Assembly (NCBI GenBank): GCA_905193395.1 | Contig: CAJJOO010000065.1 | Location: 1 to 7,426, forward strand | DNA: 7,426 nucleotides | Direction of reading: 5' to 3' | From: an uncultured Porphyromonadaceae bacterium | GTDB taxonomy: Bacteria; Bacteroidota; Bacteroidia; Bacteroidales; Muribaculaceae | In this document: positions 1-6,314 of the stretch, piece after piece | Layout: the number at the start of each line of letters is the position of its first letter | Numbering within the stretch: position 1 is the first letter of the stretch | Position numbers and translations under genes: made by a program | Notes under the pieces: generated by a model | Told to the model about the DNA's origin: nothing | The model's database searches: none | What the model saw: only the letters and a program-made list of their open reading frames with translations

Positions 1-321
1 ACAAAGGCACTCTGGACCGGCCAGACAACCCTCCAACTTGCAAAAACCATGGAGGCAGCCGCCATGGAACGCGCCACGGGTCTGTACAACACGGTGCCCG
101 ACACCAACATATCGAAGTATGAACTGATCAAACTGTTCAACAAATACCTGCGCAACAATTCGCTCACCATTCACCCCGTCGACGGTGTCAACGCCGACAA
201 GTCGCTGAAACGCACCCGATTCGACTTTTCATACCGCATTCCCGACTACGAAACCATGGTTGCCGAAGCGGCACAGTGGATTCTAAATCACAAGGCCCTC
301 TATCCGCACTACAATCTATGA
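1..321 (+). CDS. RmlD-like nucleotide-sugar 4-reductase (SDR), C-terminal part, 5' end outside window
   Basis: The reading frame is open from base 1 and ends at TGA 319-321, giving the last 106 residues of a protein whose start lies upstream. The fragment matches the C-terminal substrate-binding part of the extended short-chain dehydrogenase/reductases related to RmlD (dTDP-4-dehydrorhamnose reductase). Visible hallmarks are GLYNTVPDTNISKYEL at fragment residues 27-42, then DKSLKRTRFDF at 67-77 and IPDYETM at 80-86. The Rossmann fold and Tyr-x3-Lys catalytic pair would be upstream and cannot be checked. The likely role is reduction of the 4-keto group of a UDP-2-acetamido-2,6-dideoxy-hexos-4-ulose in the cytoplasm. 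This is inferred from the WecB-like gene that overlaps its stop codon (ATGA at 318-321). The protein ends without the cupin domain that follows the reductase domain in CapF/FnlB/WbjC, so it is closer in build to WbvR/RmlD. An internal ATG at 49 is not a real start. Confidence 0.85.
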   Translation, partial: TKALWTGQTTLQLAKTMEAAAMERATGLYNTVPDTNISKYELIKLFNKYLRNNSLTIHPVDGVNADKSLKRTRFDFSYRIPDYETMVAEAAQWILNHKALYPHYNL

Positions 322-1445
322 AGAAACTGAAACTGATGACGATTCTGGGCACCCGGCCCGAAATCATCAAGATGTCGGAAATCATCAAGAAATCCGACCG
401 GTACTTCGACCATGTCCTCGTCCACACCGGTCAGAACTACGACTATACACTGAACGAGGTCTTTTTCAAGGACCTGGGACTGCGCCAGCCCGACTATTAT
501 CTTGGCGTCGTGGGCGATAACCTGGGTCAGACCATGGGCAATGTCATTGCCAAGGCCTATGAACTGATGGCCGAGGTCCGGCCCGACGCTATAATCGTAC
601 TCGGCGACACAAACTCGTGCCTTTCGGTCATTGCAGCCAAACGCCTCAAAATCCCCGTATTCCATATGGAAGCCGGCAACCGCTGCAAGGACGAAAACCT
701 GCCCGAGGAGGTAATCCGCCGCATTGTCGACGTGACAAGCGACGTGAACCTCTGCTATTCCGAACATGCCCGTCGCTATATCCTGGACTCGGGCGTGAAG
801 CCGGAATATACCTACGTCGTCGGCTCGCCGATGGCCGAGGTACTCAAAGTTCACGAAAAAGCGATTTCAGAGAGCAATATCCTTGAGGAACTCGGACTGC
901 AGCCGAAAAACTATATCCTCCTTTCAAGTCATCGCGAGGAAAATATCGACATCGAGGCAAATTTCTATTCGCTGATGAACGCCGTCAACGCCATGGCCGA
1001 GTATTACGACATGCCCGTTCTGTACAGTTGCCATCCGCGCTCGGAAAAATACATCAAGGAGCGCGGCTTCAAGTTCGACCGGCGCGTAATCCAACACAAA
1101 CCGCTGGGCTTCATGGATTACAACAAACTCCAGCAGAACGCCTTCTGCGTGGTGAGCGACAGCGGCACGCTGCCCGAAGAAAGCGCCAACCTCCACTTCC
1201 CGGCCGTATCCGTGCGCACCTCCACCGAACGTCCCGAGGCCATGGACAGCGGAGTCTTCGTAATCGGCTCAATCACATCCGACGCCGTAATCCAGGCAGT
1301 CCGTATGGCCGTCGACATGCAGTCCGAGGGATTCATCCCCTCGCCGGTCGAGGCCTACACCGACGCCAACGTTTCGAACAAGGTCGTGCGCCTGATTCAG
1401 TCCTACACCGGCATCGTCAATAAAATGGTGTGGAGAAAAGGGTAA
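318..1445 (+). CDS. UDP-N-acetylglucosamine 2-epimerase family protein (WecB/FnlC/WbjD-like)
   Basis: This 375-residue cytoplasmic enzyme belongs to the non-hydrolysing UDP-GlcNAc 2-epimerase family, and its full length is typical. Motifs in order are GTRPE (11-15), HTGQN (36-40), GDTNS (96-100), HMEAGNR (116-122), PEE (129-131), SHREEN (204-209), HPR (239-241), SDSGTLPEES (280-289) and TERPE (303-307). Asp97, Glu118, Glu131 and His205 fall in the motifs that carry the catalytic and binding residues of E. coli WecB. The wording HTGQNYDYTLNEVFF and HMEAGNRC is more like the FnlC/CapG/WbjD/WbvD branch, which epimerises C2 of UDP-2-acetamido-2,6-dideoxy-L-hexoses, than like true WecB, which makes UDP-ManNAc. 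The start at 318 is chosen because it gives the canonical MKKLKLMTILGTRPE beginning and an ATGA overlap with the upstream reductase. An in-frame ATG at 276 would add 14 unrelated residues. Substrate choice between these branches is inferred. Confidence 0.93.
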   Translation: MKKLKLMTILGTRPEIIKMSEIIKKSDRYFDHVLVHTGQNYDYTLNEVFFKDLGLRQPDYYLGVVGDNLGQTMGNVIAKAYELMAEVRPDAIIVLGDTNSCLSVIAAKRLKIPVFHMEAGNRCKDENLPEEVIRRIVDVTSDVNLCYSEHARRYILDSGVKPEYTYVVGSPMAEVLKVHEKAISESNILEELGLQPKNYILLSSHREENIDIEANFYSLMNAVNAMAEYYDMPVLYSCHPRSEKYIKERGFKFDRRVIQHKPLGFMDYNKLQQNAFCVVSDSGTLPEESANLHFPAVSVRTSTERPEAMDSGVFVIGSITSDAVIQAVRMAVDMQSEGFIPSPVEAYTDANVSNKVVRLIQSYTGIVNKMVWRKG

Positions 1446-1449
1446 TGAT

Positions 1450-2673
1450 ATGAAAGTGCTGCAAGTCAATGTTCTTGTCGATAGCGGAAGCACCGGGAAA
1501 ATTGTGCGCGATATCGACAATGTACTGGTTGAAAGAGGTATCGATTCTATAATCTGTTACGGCCGAAAAGATACCGCTAACAAAAAGAGGACATTCAAAT
1601 TCTGTACGGAATATGAAGCGGCACTTCAAAAAATCCTTAACCGGCTGGGGCTGGTCACCATGTACGGTGGCAATTACCTATCGACGCAACGTCTTATCAG
1701 TAAGATAAAAAAAGAGGCGCCGGATATTGTGCATATCCATTGCATCAACGGCTATTGCGTCAATATCTATCGGCTCATGGACTATCTTGCTGAATCCGGA
1801 ATCAAGACGCTGGTGACGCATCACGCCGAGTTCTATTATACCGGCAATTGCGGACATGCGTTTGAATGCATGAAGTTTTCGAGCGGAGATGAATGTCGTG
1901 ATTGCAAGTTACCCAAACGCTCTGCGGAAAATGCACGCAAAGGATTTCCGCATGAATCCTGGCGAAAAATGAATGAATTATTCCACCGTTTCAAGCCCGG
2001 ATGTCTCCACTTTACCGCCGTATCGCCCTGGGTTAAAGAGCGCTCCGCACTCTCGCCGATCGTCAAAGGCTATCCATGCACTGTCGTGATGAACGGTATA
2101 GATACTTCGGTATTTTACTATATAACAGAGACGGCAGATGTTAAAGCACGACTGCCGCAGGGATATGATAAAATCGTATTCCATGCCACGGCGTCGTTCA
2201 CGGACCGCCCGAGCCTGAAAGGCGGGCATTACATCATAGAACTGGCAAAACAGATGCCCGATCTTCTTTTCGTGGTGGCGGCAAGTTATGTGGACATCAG
2301 CGGCTCGCTTCCGAAGAATATATTATTATGGGGCAGGGCTAAGGACCAAAACGAACTGGCACGGCTGTATTCAGCGGCAGATGTCACTGTAATTACATCG
2401 CGGCGGGAAACATTTTCCATGATTGTCGCCGAAAGCCTTTGCTGCGGCACGCCCGTGGCCGGCTTCAAGGCCGGCGGCCCAGAGACCATTGCAATTGAAA
2501 CTTATTCTGAATTTGTGCCTTATGGAGACATCAATGCACTTGCGCGGGCAGTTAGCGGCTTGCTTGACAAAAGCATTAATTCTGAATCCATTTCAGCGGA
2601 AGGGTTTCAACTATATTCAAAAGAAAGAATGGTTGAAAGTTATCTGAATGTATATAAGCAGATTCTAGACTGA
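1450..2673 (+). CDS. Glycosyltransferase, GT4-type (GT-B fold)
   Basis: A 407-residue predicted cytoplasmic glycosyltransferase with the two-lobed GT-B layout. The N-terminal acceptor lobe opens with MKVLQVNVLVDSGSTGKIV (glycine-rich loop, about residues 1-19) and contains DIVHIHCIN (92-100) and THHAEFYYTGNCGH (123-136). The C-terminal donor lobe begins around the NGID motif (215-218). It includes SLKGGHYIIELAK (255-267) and the E-x7-E motif as Glu320 and Glu328 in ETFSMIVAESLCCGTPV, which in GT4 enzymes contacts the nucleotide-sugar. Four cysteines at 134, 140, 149 and 152 form a compact cluster in the acceptor lobe, similar in style to WcaC-like colanic acid transferases. The start is ATG 1450, four bases after the epimerase stop, with a purine-rich GAGAAAAGGG upstream. 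The stop shares one base with the next ATG (TGATG), so translation is probably coupled. Its role should be to add one sugar to the lipid-linked repeat unit; donor and linkage cannot be read from sequence. Confidence 0.92.
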   Translation: MKVLQVNVLVDSGSTGKIVRDIDNVLVERGIDSIICYGRKDTANKKRTFKFCTEYEAALQKILNRLGLVTMYGGNYLSTQRLISKIKKEAPDIVHIHCINGYCVNIYRLMDYLAESGIKTLVTHHAEFYYTGNCGHAFECMKFSSGDECRDCKLPKRSAENARKGFPHESWRKMNELFHRFKPGCLHFTAVSPWVKERSALSPIVKGYPCTVVMNGIDTSVFYYITETADVKARLPQGYDKIVFHATASFTDRPSLKGGHYIIELAKQMPDLLFVVAASYVDISGSLPKNILLWGRAKDQNELARLYSAADVTVITSRRETFSMIVAESLCCGTPVAGFKAGGPETIAIETYSEFVPYGDINALARAVSGLLDKSINSESISAEGFQLYSKERMVESYLNVYKQILD

Positions 2674-3707
2674 TGGGAATCTTTATTTTCATGTTTATTG
2701 CCTTGACGATGACATGGATGGTGTCATCACAACTACCCACAAAGGCTAGCAGAACGTTCTCATGGATAACAGGGTTCCTAATATTATGGCTTATCCAAGC
2801 GCTTCGTTACGAATATATCGGAACTGATTTGCAATACTATGTTCCTACTTTTATTAGCGACAACTGGGATGTTTATGATGTTGAAAAAGGGTATGTGTCA
2901 TTGAACAGATGTTTGCGAAGTTTTACCCGCAATCCACAATTACTACTTACTGTAGTTTCATTTGTGTCATTGTTCCCTATTTCATATATCTATAAGAAAT
3001 TCTCAAAGAACATATGTTTTTCTTATATAATATTTGCATCGTTTGTAGTATATCATTTCACATTCAGCGGACTAAGACAAGCCATTGCTATAGGAATAAT
3101 AGTATTCAGTTTTGACTTTGTCGTCAAAAAGAAGATAATACCATTCTTTTTGTGCGTATTCGCGGCGTCTTTGTTTCATTCGTCTGCGGTCATATTCATT
3201 ATATTTTATCCATTGTGCAACTGGATGAAACCGACAGACAGAAAATTTCTTATCGGAATTGTAATCGGTGTGGCAATAATCTTTTCCCTTAAACCAATTC
3301 TTGAGATACTCATACCCATGATTTTCGGAGAAAACAAATATATGGGTTATATCGAAAAGGACACAGTTCCGGCTTACAATCTGATTATCATTATTTTTGC
3401 GACATTCCTATTTACATTTATTGTAAAGAATCCTTCCAAACAATTACAAGATTATCGCATGGCCGTATTTTGCGCCGTAATGTGCCAGGCATTAGGATTA
3501 ATTTCATCAACAGCCACACGCATAGGCTATTATTTTATACCATTTATTGCATTGGCTATCCCCCAGGCCCTGTTTGAGGCACATAAATCAAAGGCATTTA
3601 AAAATCTTACGACTTGTGGCATAACGGCCTTCATGATCTTTTTCTTCTTTTATGCGTACTCGGGAGGCTATCTCGAGGTAATCCCATATAAATTTTATTG
3701 GGAATGA
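2673..3707 (+). CDS. EpsG/Wzy-type polysaccharide polymerase, multi-pass membrane protein
   Basis: A 344-residue, very hydrophobic protein with roughly ten to eleven predicted membrane spans (approximately 1-19, 31-45, 90-107, 114-130, 136-151, 155-180, 192-208, 234-251, 261-280, 286-302, 313-330). It has hallmarks of the EpsG family of Wzy-like polymerases: RYEYIGTDLQYY (45-56) in the first periplasmic loop, SGLRQAIA (132-139), a conserved-looking LFHSSAVIF (168-176, His169), TRIGYYF (282-288), and a short IPYKFYWE end. The expected role is to join undecaprenyl-linked repeat units into polymer at the inner membrane in a Wzx/Wzy-dependent pathway; no Wzx flippase is in the window. The gene is markedly AT-rich: 14 of 60 bases are G or C at 3001-3060, against 41 of 60 at 1201-1260 in the epimerase gene. 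This is common for polymerase genes in exchangeable cassettes. The ATG shares one base with the upstream stop, and the TGA lies within the next gene's start region. The linkage made is unknown. Confidence 0.88.
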   Translation: MGIFIFMFIALTMTWMVSSQLPTKASRTFSWITGFLILWLIQALRYEYIGTDLQYYVPTFISDNWDVYDVEKGYVSLNRCLRSFTRNPQLLLTVVSFVSLFPISYIYKKFSKNICFSYIIFASFVVYHFTFSGLRQAIAIGIIVFSFDFVVKKKIIPFFLCVFAASLFHSSAVIFIIFYPLCNWMKPTDRKFLIGIVIGVAIIFSLKPILEILIPMIFGENKYMGYIEKDTVPAYNLIIIIFATFLFTFIVKNPSKQLQDYRMAVFCAVMCQALGLISSTATRIGYYFIPFIALAIPQALFEAHKSKAFKNLTTCGITAFMIFFFFYAYSGGYLEVIPYKFYWE

Positions 3708-5005
3708 TGGACTCTCCCCGCTTGCTCGTGCTGTCTAACAACGGTTTTTCGAAGCAGAATTCCAACGGACGCACTCTGGGCAGTCTGCTGCAAGGCTGGC
3801 CCAAAGACAGAATCGCCCAGTTCTGCATCAGTTCCGATGGCCCCGATTTCGACGTCTGCGAGAATTATTATTGCGTCACCGACAGCGACGTCCTCCGGTC
3901 AATCCTGCATCTGAAACCCTCAAAGAGACGCATCCTCGAAAAAGAGACAAAAATTGACGCCAACGCTACGCCAAACGGTCAGGTGCGCCATTTCAAGAAT
4001 TCATTGAACATGCTGCTGCGCAATCTGGCCTGGCAGGTCGGCCTCTGGCGGGGAAAGGAATTCAACCGTTGGATTGACCGGTTTGCTCCCGACATCATAT
4101 TGCTGCAGAACGGAGAGTCTTTTTTCATGCACTCCCTGGCCATGAAAATCGCCCGAAGGACAGGAGCCAAAATCGCCATGTTCAATACCGAGCCGCCCTA
4201 CTTGGCTAAAGCCGACTATTTCCGGTATGATAATCGATTCCTCCGCAAAGTGCTTTTCCCGATATATCATTACATTTACCGACGTACCTATGAGAAATTC
4301 ATGCGAAAGTGTCGACTGGTGGTATATGGCAATCAGCAACTTTTGGATGATTATACGGCGGTATTTCCGGATTCAAAGGACATCTCTCATGTCATATACA
4401 CCGGATCTGACATCGAATTCCGTCCGCCACGGTTCGACGACGAGGACCTCAAGTTTACATACGCCGGCAATCTCGGCTTTGACCGGCCTTCGGCTCTTAT
4501 AGAACTGGCCAAAGAAATCAATGCCATAAACGCCGCATATAAACTCGACCTGTACGGTCCGGTAAAAGACGAGGCCATGAAGCAGCGTCTCGATTCATGC
4601 CCATATATCAATTACCATGGCATGGTGTCATATTCAGAATTAGTGACAATAATTGAAAATAGCCACTTCCTGATACATGCCGAAAGTCAGGACCAAAAGT
4701 GGCAGGACGGCCTGAAATATGGATTTTCCACAAAAATAGCCGACTCCATCTGTTCCGGCAAGATATTTCTGCTTTATGCCTCGTCAAAAATAGCCTGTGC
4801 CCGCTATATACAGTCAAACGGAGCCGGAATATTTTCCGAAAATCCGAGAGAACTACGCGACATGCTGATAAAAGCCATTTCCACCCCGGCCTGTCGTGAC
4901 GCAATTATCGAAAAGGCCCGCAAAGTAGCCGCTGAAAACCATTCAAAAGAAAAGAACAAGGCCAAAATACAGAATTTACTGAAAGAGTCGATTGTCGACA
5001 ATTAA
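3704..5005 (+). CDS. Glycosyltransferase, GT4-like (GT-B fold) with unusual donor-site motif
   Basis: A 433-residue predicted glycosyltransferase. The N-terminal lobe contains LLVLSNNGFSKQNSNGRT (about 7-24), a beginning I associate with Bacteroidota polysaccharide-locus transferases, and DIILLQNGESFF (130-141). The C-terminal donor lobe shows FTYAGNLGFDRP (251-262), LYGP (283-286) and YGFSTKIADSICSG (339-352), the last occupying the place of the GT4 nucleotide-sugar loop. The classical E-x7-E pair is not present there; the aligned positions are Tyr339 and Asp347, so the exact family is less certain than the fold. Three starts are possible in frame: TTG 3698, ATG 3704 and ATG 3707. I chose 3704 because it makes an ATGA overlap with the upstream polymerase stop; 3707 would remove one residue. 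The C-terminus is rich in Lys and Glu and probably helical. The role is inferred as addition of one sugar to the repeat unit; donor and acceptor are unknown. Confidence 0.87.
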   Translation: MMDSPRLLVLSNNGFSKQNSNGRTLGSLLQGWPKDRIAQFCISSDGPDFDVCENYYCVTDSDVLRSILHLKPSKRRILEKETKIDANATPNGQVRHFKNSLNMLLRNLAWQVGLWRGKEFNRWIDRFAPDIILLQNGESFFMHSLAMKIARRTGAKIAMFNTEPPYLAKADYFRYDNRFLRKVLFPIYHYIYRRTYEKFMRKCRLVVYGNQQLLDDYTAVFPDSKDISHVIYTGSDIEFRPPRFDDEDLKFTYAGNLGFDRPSALIELAKEINAINAAYKLDLYGPVKDEAMKQRLDSCPYINYHGMVSYSELVTIIENSHFLIHAESQDQKWQDGLKYGFSTKIADSICSGKIFLLYASSKIACARYIQSNGAGIFSENPRELRDMLIKAISTPACRDAIIEKARKVAAENHSKEKNKAKIQNLLKESIVDN

Positions 5006-5076
5006 GTCGCTAAATTTCAGATATCAAGCCATGCAGAGCGTGGAAACCCAGTACTATCAGTTTAAATTGACAGACA
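5006..5076 (+). other. 71-bp intergenic gap, the only one longer than four bases between genes
   Basis: All other junctions here overlap or are at most four bases apart, so this gap stands out. I find no convincing Bacteroidota promoter (TAnnTTTG -7 element with a TTTG -33 element), no hairpin followed by a T-run, and no clear Shine-Dalgarno sequence before ATG 5077. A perfect 12-bp palindrome, ATTGTCGACAAT, lies at 4991-5002 at the end of the preceding coding sequence. It has no loop or T-run and is not a terminator. Most of the gap is occupied by a possible 17-codon ORF listed separately. The gap may be a cassette junction; that is inference. Confidence 0.5.
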
Positions 5077-5084
5077 ATGAATAA
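5031..5084 (+). CDS. Possible 17-residue micro-ORF overlapping the start of the family-2 glycosyltransferase
   Basis: ATG 5031 opens a frame that encodes MQSVETQYYQFKLTDNE and stops at TAA 5082-5084, five bases past the ATG of the next gene. If translated, a ribosome ending here would be well placed to restart at ATG 5077, which has no evident Shine-Dalgarno sequence. The peptide resembles nothing I recognise and has no membrane segment. It could equally be chance or the remains of a longer gene, because its frame is open only from 4983. There is no codon-level evidence that it is a real gene. Confidence 0.15.
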   Translation: MQSVETQYYQFKLTDNE

Positions 5085-5901
5085 ATCATTCTCCGTCTGT
5101 ATGGCGGTTTACAAAAATGATAATGCCCATGATTTTGCTACGGCCGTTCATAGCATTTATACGAAACAGACGGCCAAGCCATCGGAAATAATAATCGTTA
5201 TTGACGGGCCTATCCCTGAGAAACTGCAAAGGACTTTGGCTGAATTAAAAAAACAAATCGACATAATAAAGTTTGTGCGTTTTGAGACGAATCGCGGACA
5301 TGCGGCAGTCAGACAAGCCGGACTTCAAGCGGCATCAAATGAACTTATAGCCATAATGGATGCAGATGATATTTCAGAACCGGACCGCTTTGAAAGGCAA
5401 TTAGAGGCTTTCAACAGAGATAGGGCTGCAGCAGTCATTGGCAGCCAAATAAAGGAGTTTATCAACACTGCTGACAATGTAGTAGGGGAACGTATTGTTC
5501 CTGAGAACGATGATGCGATAAAGAATTATATGAAATCTCGCTGCCCGATGAATCTTGTAACTGTCATGTACCGTAAATCTACTGTTAACGCAGTCGGTGG
5601 ATTCATTGACTGGTATTGCGAGGAAGATTACTATTTATGGGTTCGCCTTGCCCAGGCCGGATATAAGTTCGCGAATCTACCGGACACACTGGTCAATGTC
5701 CGCGTGGGAAAAGAGATGTATGCGCGCCGTGGCGGCTGGAAATATTTCAAAAGCGAAAAGGGCCTTCAGGACTATATGCTCCGGCACAGGATGATATCCT
5801 TGCCGAGGTATTGCTACAATGTCTTCGGCCGCTTCGCTGTACAGGTGGCTATGCCGAATAAACTCAGAGGATGGATTTTCCAAAAATTATTCAGAAAATG
5901 A
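5077..5901 (+). CDS. Glycosyltransferase family 2 (GT-A fold, AmsE-like)
   Basis: A 274-residue predicted inverting glycosyltransferase of the GT-A fold. It starts with FSVCMAVYKND (5-15), the usual first strand of family 2, followed by KPSEIIIVIDGP (34-45), NRGHAAVRQAGL (72-83), the metal-binding DADD (95-98) in LIAIMDADDISEPDRF, and CEEDYYLWVRL (181-191), which holds the acceptor-side Glu-Asp that usually carries the catalytic base. The pattern is closest to AmsE-type transferases of exopolysaccharide loci, which are of similar length. The Arg/Lys-rich C-terminus with several aromatic residues (about 240-274) may associate with the membrane surface. ATG 5077 is the only plausible start, since the frame is closed by TGA at 5068-5070. 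The stop overlaps the next start as ATGA (5898-5901). Base composition is intermediate. Its place in the operon implies one sugar transfer in repeat-unit assembly; which sugar is not readable. Confidence 0.92.
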   Translation: MNKSFSVCMAVYKNDNAHDFATAVHSIYTKQTAKPSEIIIVIDGPIPEKLQRTLAELKKQIDIIKFVRFETNRGHAAVRQAGLQAASNELIAIMDADDISEPDRFERQLEAFNRDRAAAVIGSQIKEFINTADNVVGERIVPENDDAIKNYMKSRCPMNLVTVMYRKSTVNAVGGFIDWYCEEDYYLWVRLAQAGYKFANLPDTLVNVRVGKEMYARRGGWKYFKSEKGLQDYMLRHRMISLPRYCYNVFGRFAVQVAMPNKLRGWIFQKLFRK

Positions 5902-6314
5902 AAAAATACAAAATTGGTTATACTACCGGCGTGTTCGATATGTTCCACATCGGCCATTTAAACATATTGCGCCGCGCCAAAGAACAATGTGAATACCTCA
6001 TCGTGGGAGTAAGCACAGACCAAGTAGTCGAATCATACAAGCATCATAGTCCCGTTATTCCATATGTCGACAGGGCCGCTATTGTCGAGGCTATACAATA
6101 TGTAGATAAGGTAGTTCCACAGGAGACAATGGACAAATTTGATGCCTGGCAGAAACTGAAGTTTGATGTCATGTTTCATGGCAGCGAATGGAAAAACACC
6201 GAATTGTACAATGATTATGAGCGACGTTTTGCAACCGTAGGTGTAGAGATTGTCTATCTCCCTCATACAGATGGAATCAGTTCCACAATGCTAAGAGAAA
6301 GAAATGGTAAATAA
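5898..6314 (+). CDS. Cytidylyltransferase-like nucleotidyltransferase (glycerol-3-phosphate cytidylyltransferase/TagD family)
   Basis: A 138-residue cytoplasmic nucleotidyltransferase close to the length of B. subtilis TagD. It shows the family signature GVFDMFHIGHLNIL (11-24), with the nucleotide-binding HxGH as His17 and His20. Also present are GVSTDQ (37-42), a GSEWKN segment (95-100) at the place of TagD's GDDWEG, and TDGISSTMLRE (124-134) at the place of RTEGISTT. These support transfer of CMP from CTP to a small phosphorylated alcohol, in the simplest case glycerol 3-phosphate to give CDP-glycerol. An adenylyl or other cytidylyl specificity within the same superfamily cannot be excluded. 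The start at 5898 is chosen for the ATGA overlap with the upstream glycosyltransferase and the canonical MKKYKIGYTTGVFD opening; an in-frame ATG at 5871 would add nine residues inside the previous gene. Its presence suggests that the polymer carries or contains a phospho-alcohol. No matching phosphotransferase is in the window. Confidence 0.88.
   Translation: MKKYKIGYTTGVFDMFHIGHLNILRRAKEQCEYLIVGVSTDQVVESYKHHSPVIPYVDRAAIVEAIQYVDKVVPQETMDKFDAWQKLKFDVMFHGSEWKNTELYNDYERRFATVGVEIVYLPHTDGISSTMLRERNGK

Noticed and set aside
276..317. Upstream in-frame ATG for the epimerase gene
   Set aside because: The extra 14 residues are unlike any family N-terminus, and ATG 318 gives the canonical start and a coupled overlap.
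309..854. 181-codon open frame on the - strand
   Set aside because: It lies wholly antisense to the well-supported epimerase gene, has no family motif, and is explained by GC-rich codon bias there.
1028..1423. 131-codon open frame on the + strand, second frame
   Set aside because: A shadow of the epimerase gene; the translation is Arg/Pro/Gly-rich low-complexity typical of a shifted GC-rich frame.
2458..2475. GC-rich inverted repeat GCCGGC-loop-GCCGGC in the first GT4 gene
   Set aside because: Only six pairs and encoded by the conserved VAGFKAGG donor loop; no T-run follows, so not a terminator.
4991..5002. Perfect palindrome ATTGTCGACAAT at the end of the second GT-B gene
   Set aside because: Loop-less 12-bp palindrome of the kind expected by chance around SalI-like GTCGAC; no second copy seen and no T-run.
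5006..5076. Possible internal promoter in the intergenic gap
   Set aside because: No match to the Bacteroidota -7 TAnnTTTG element with a properly spaced -33 element could be found.
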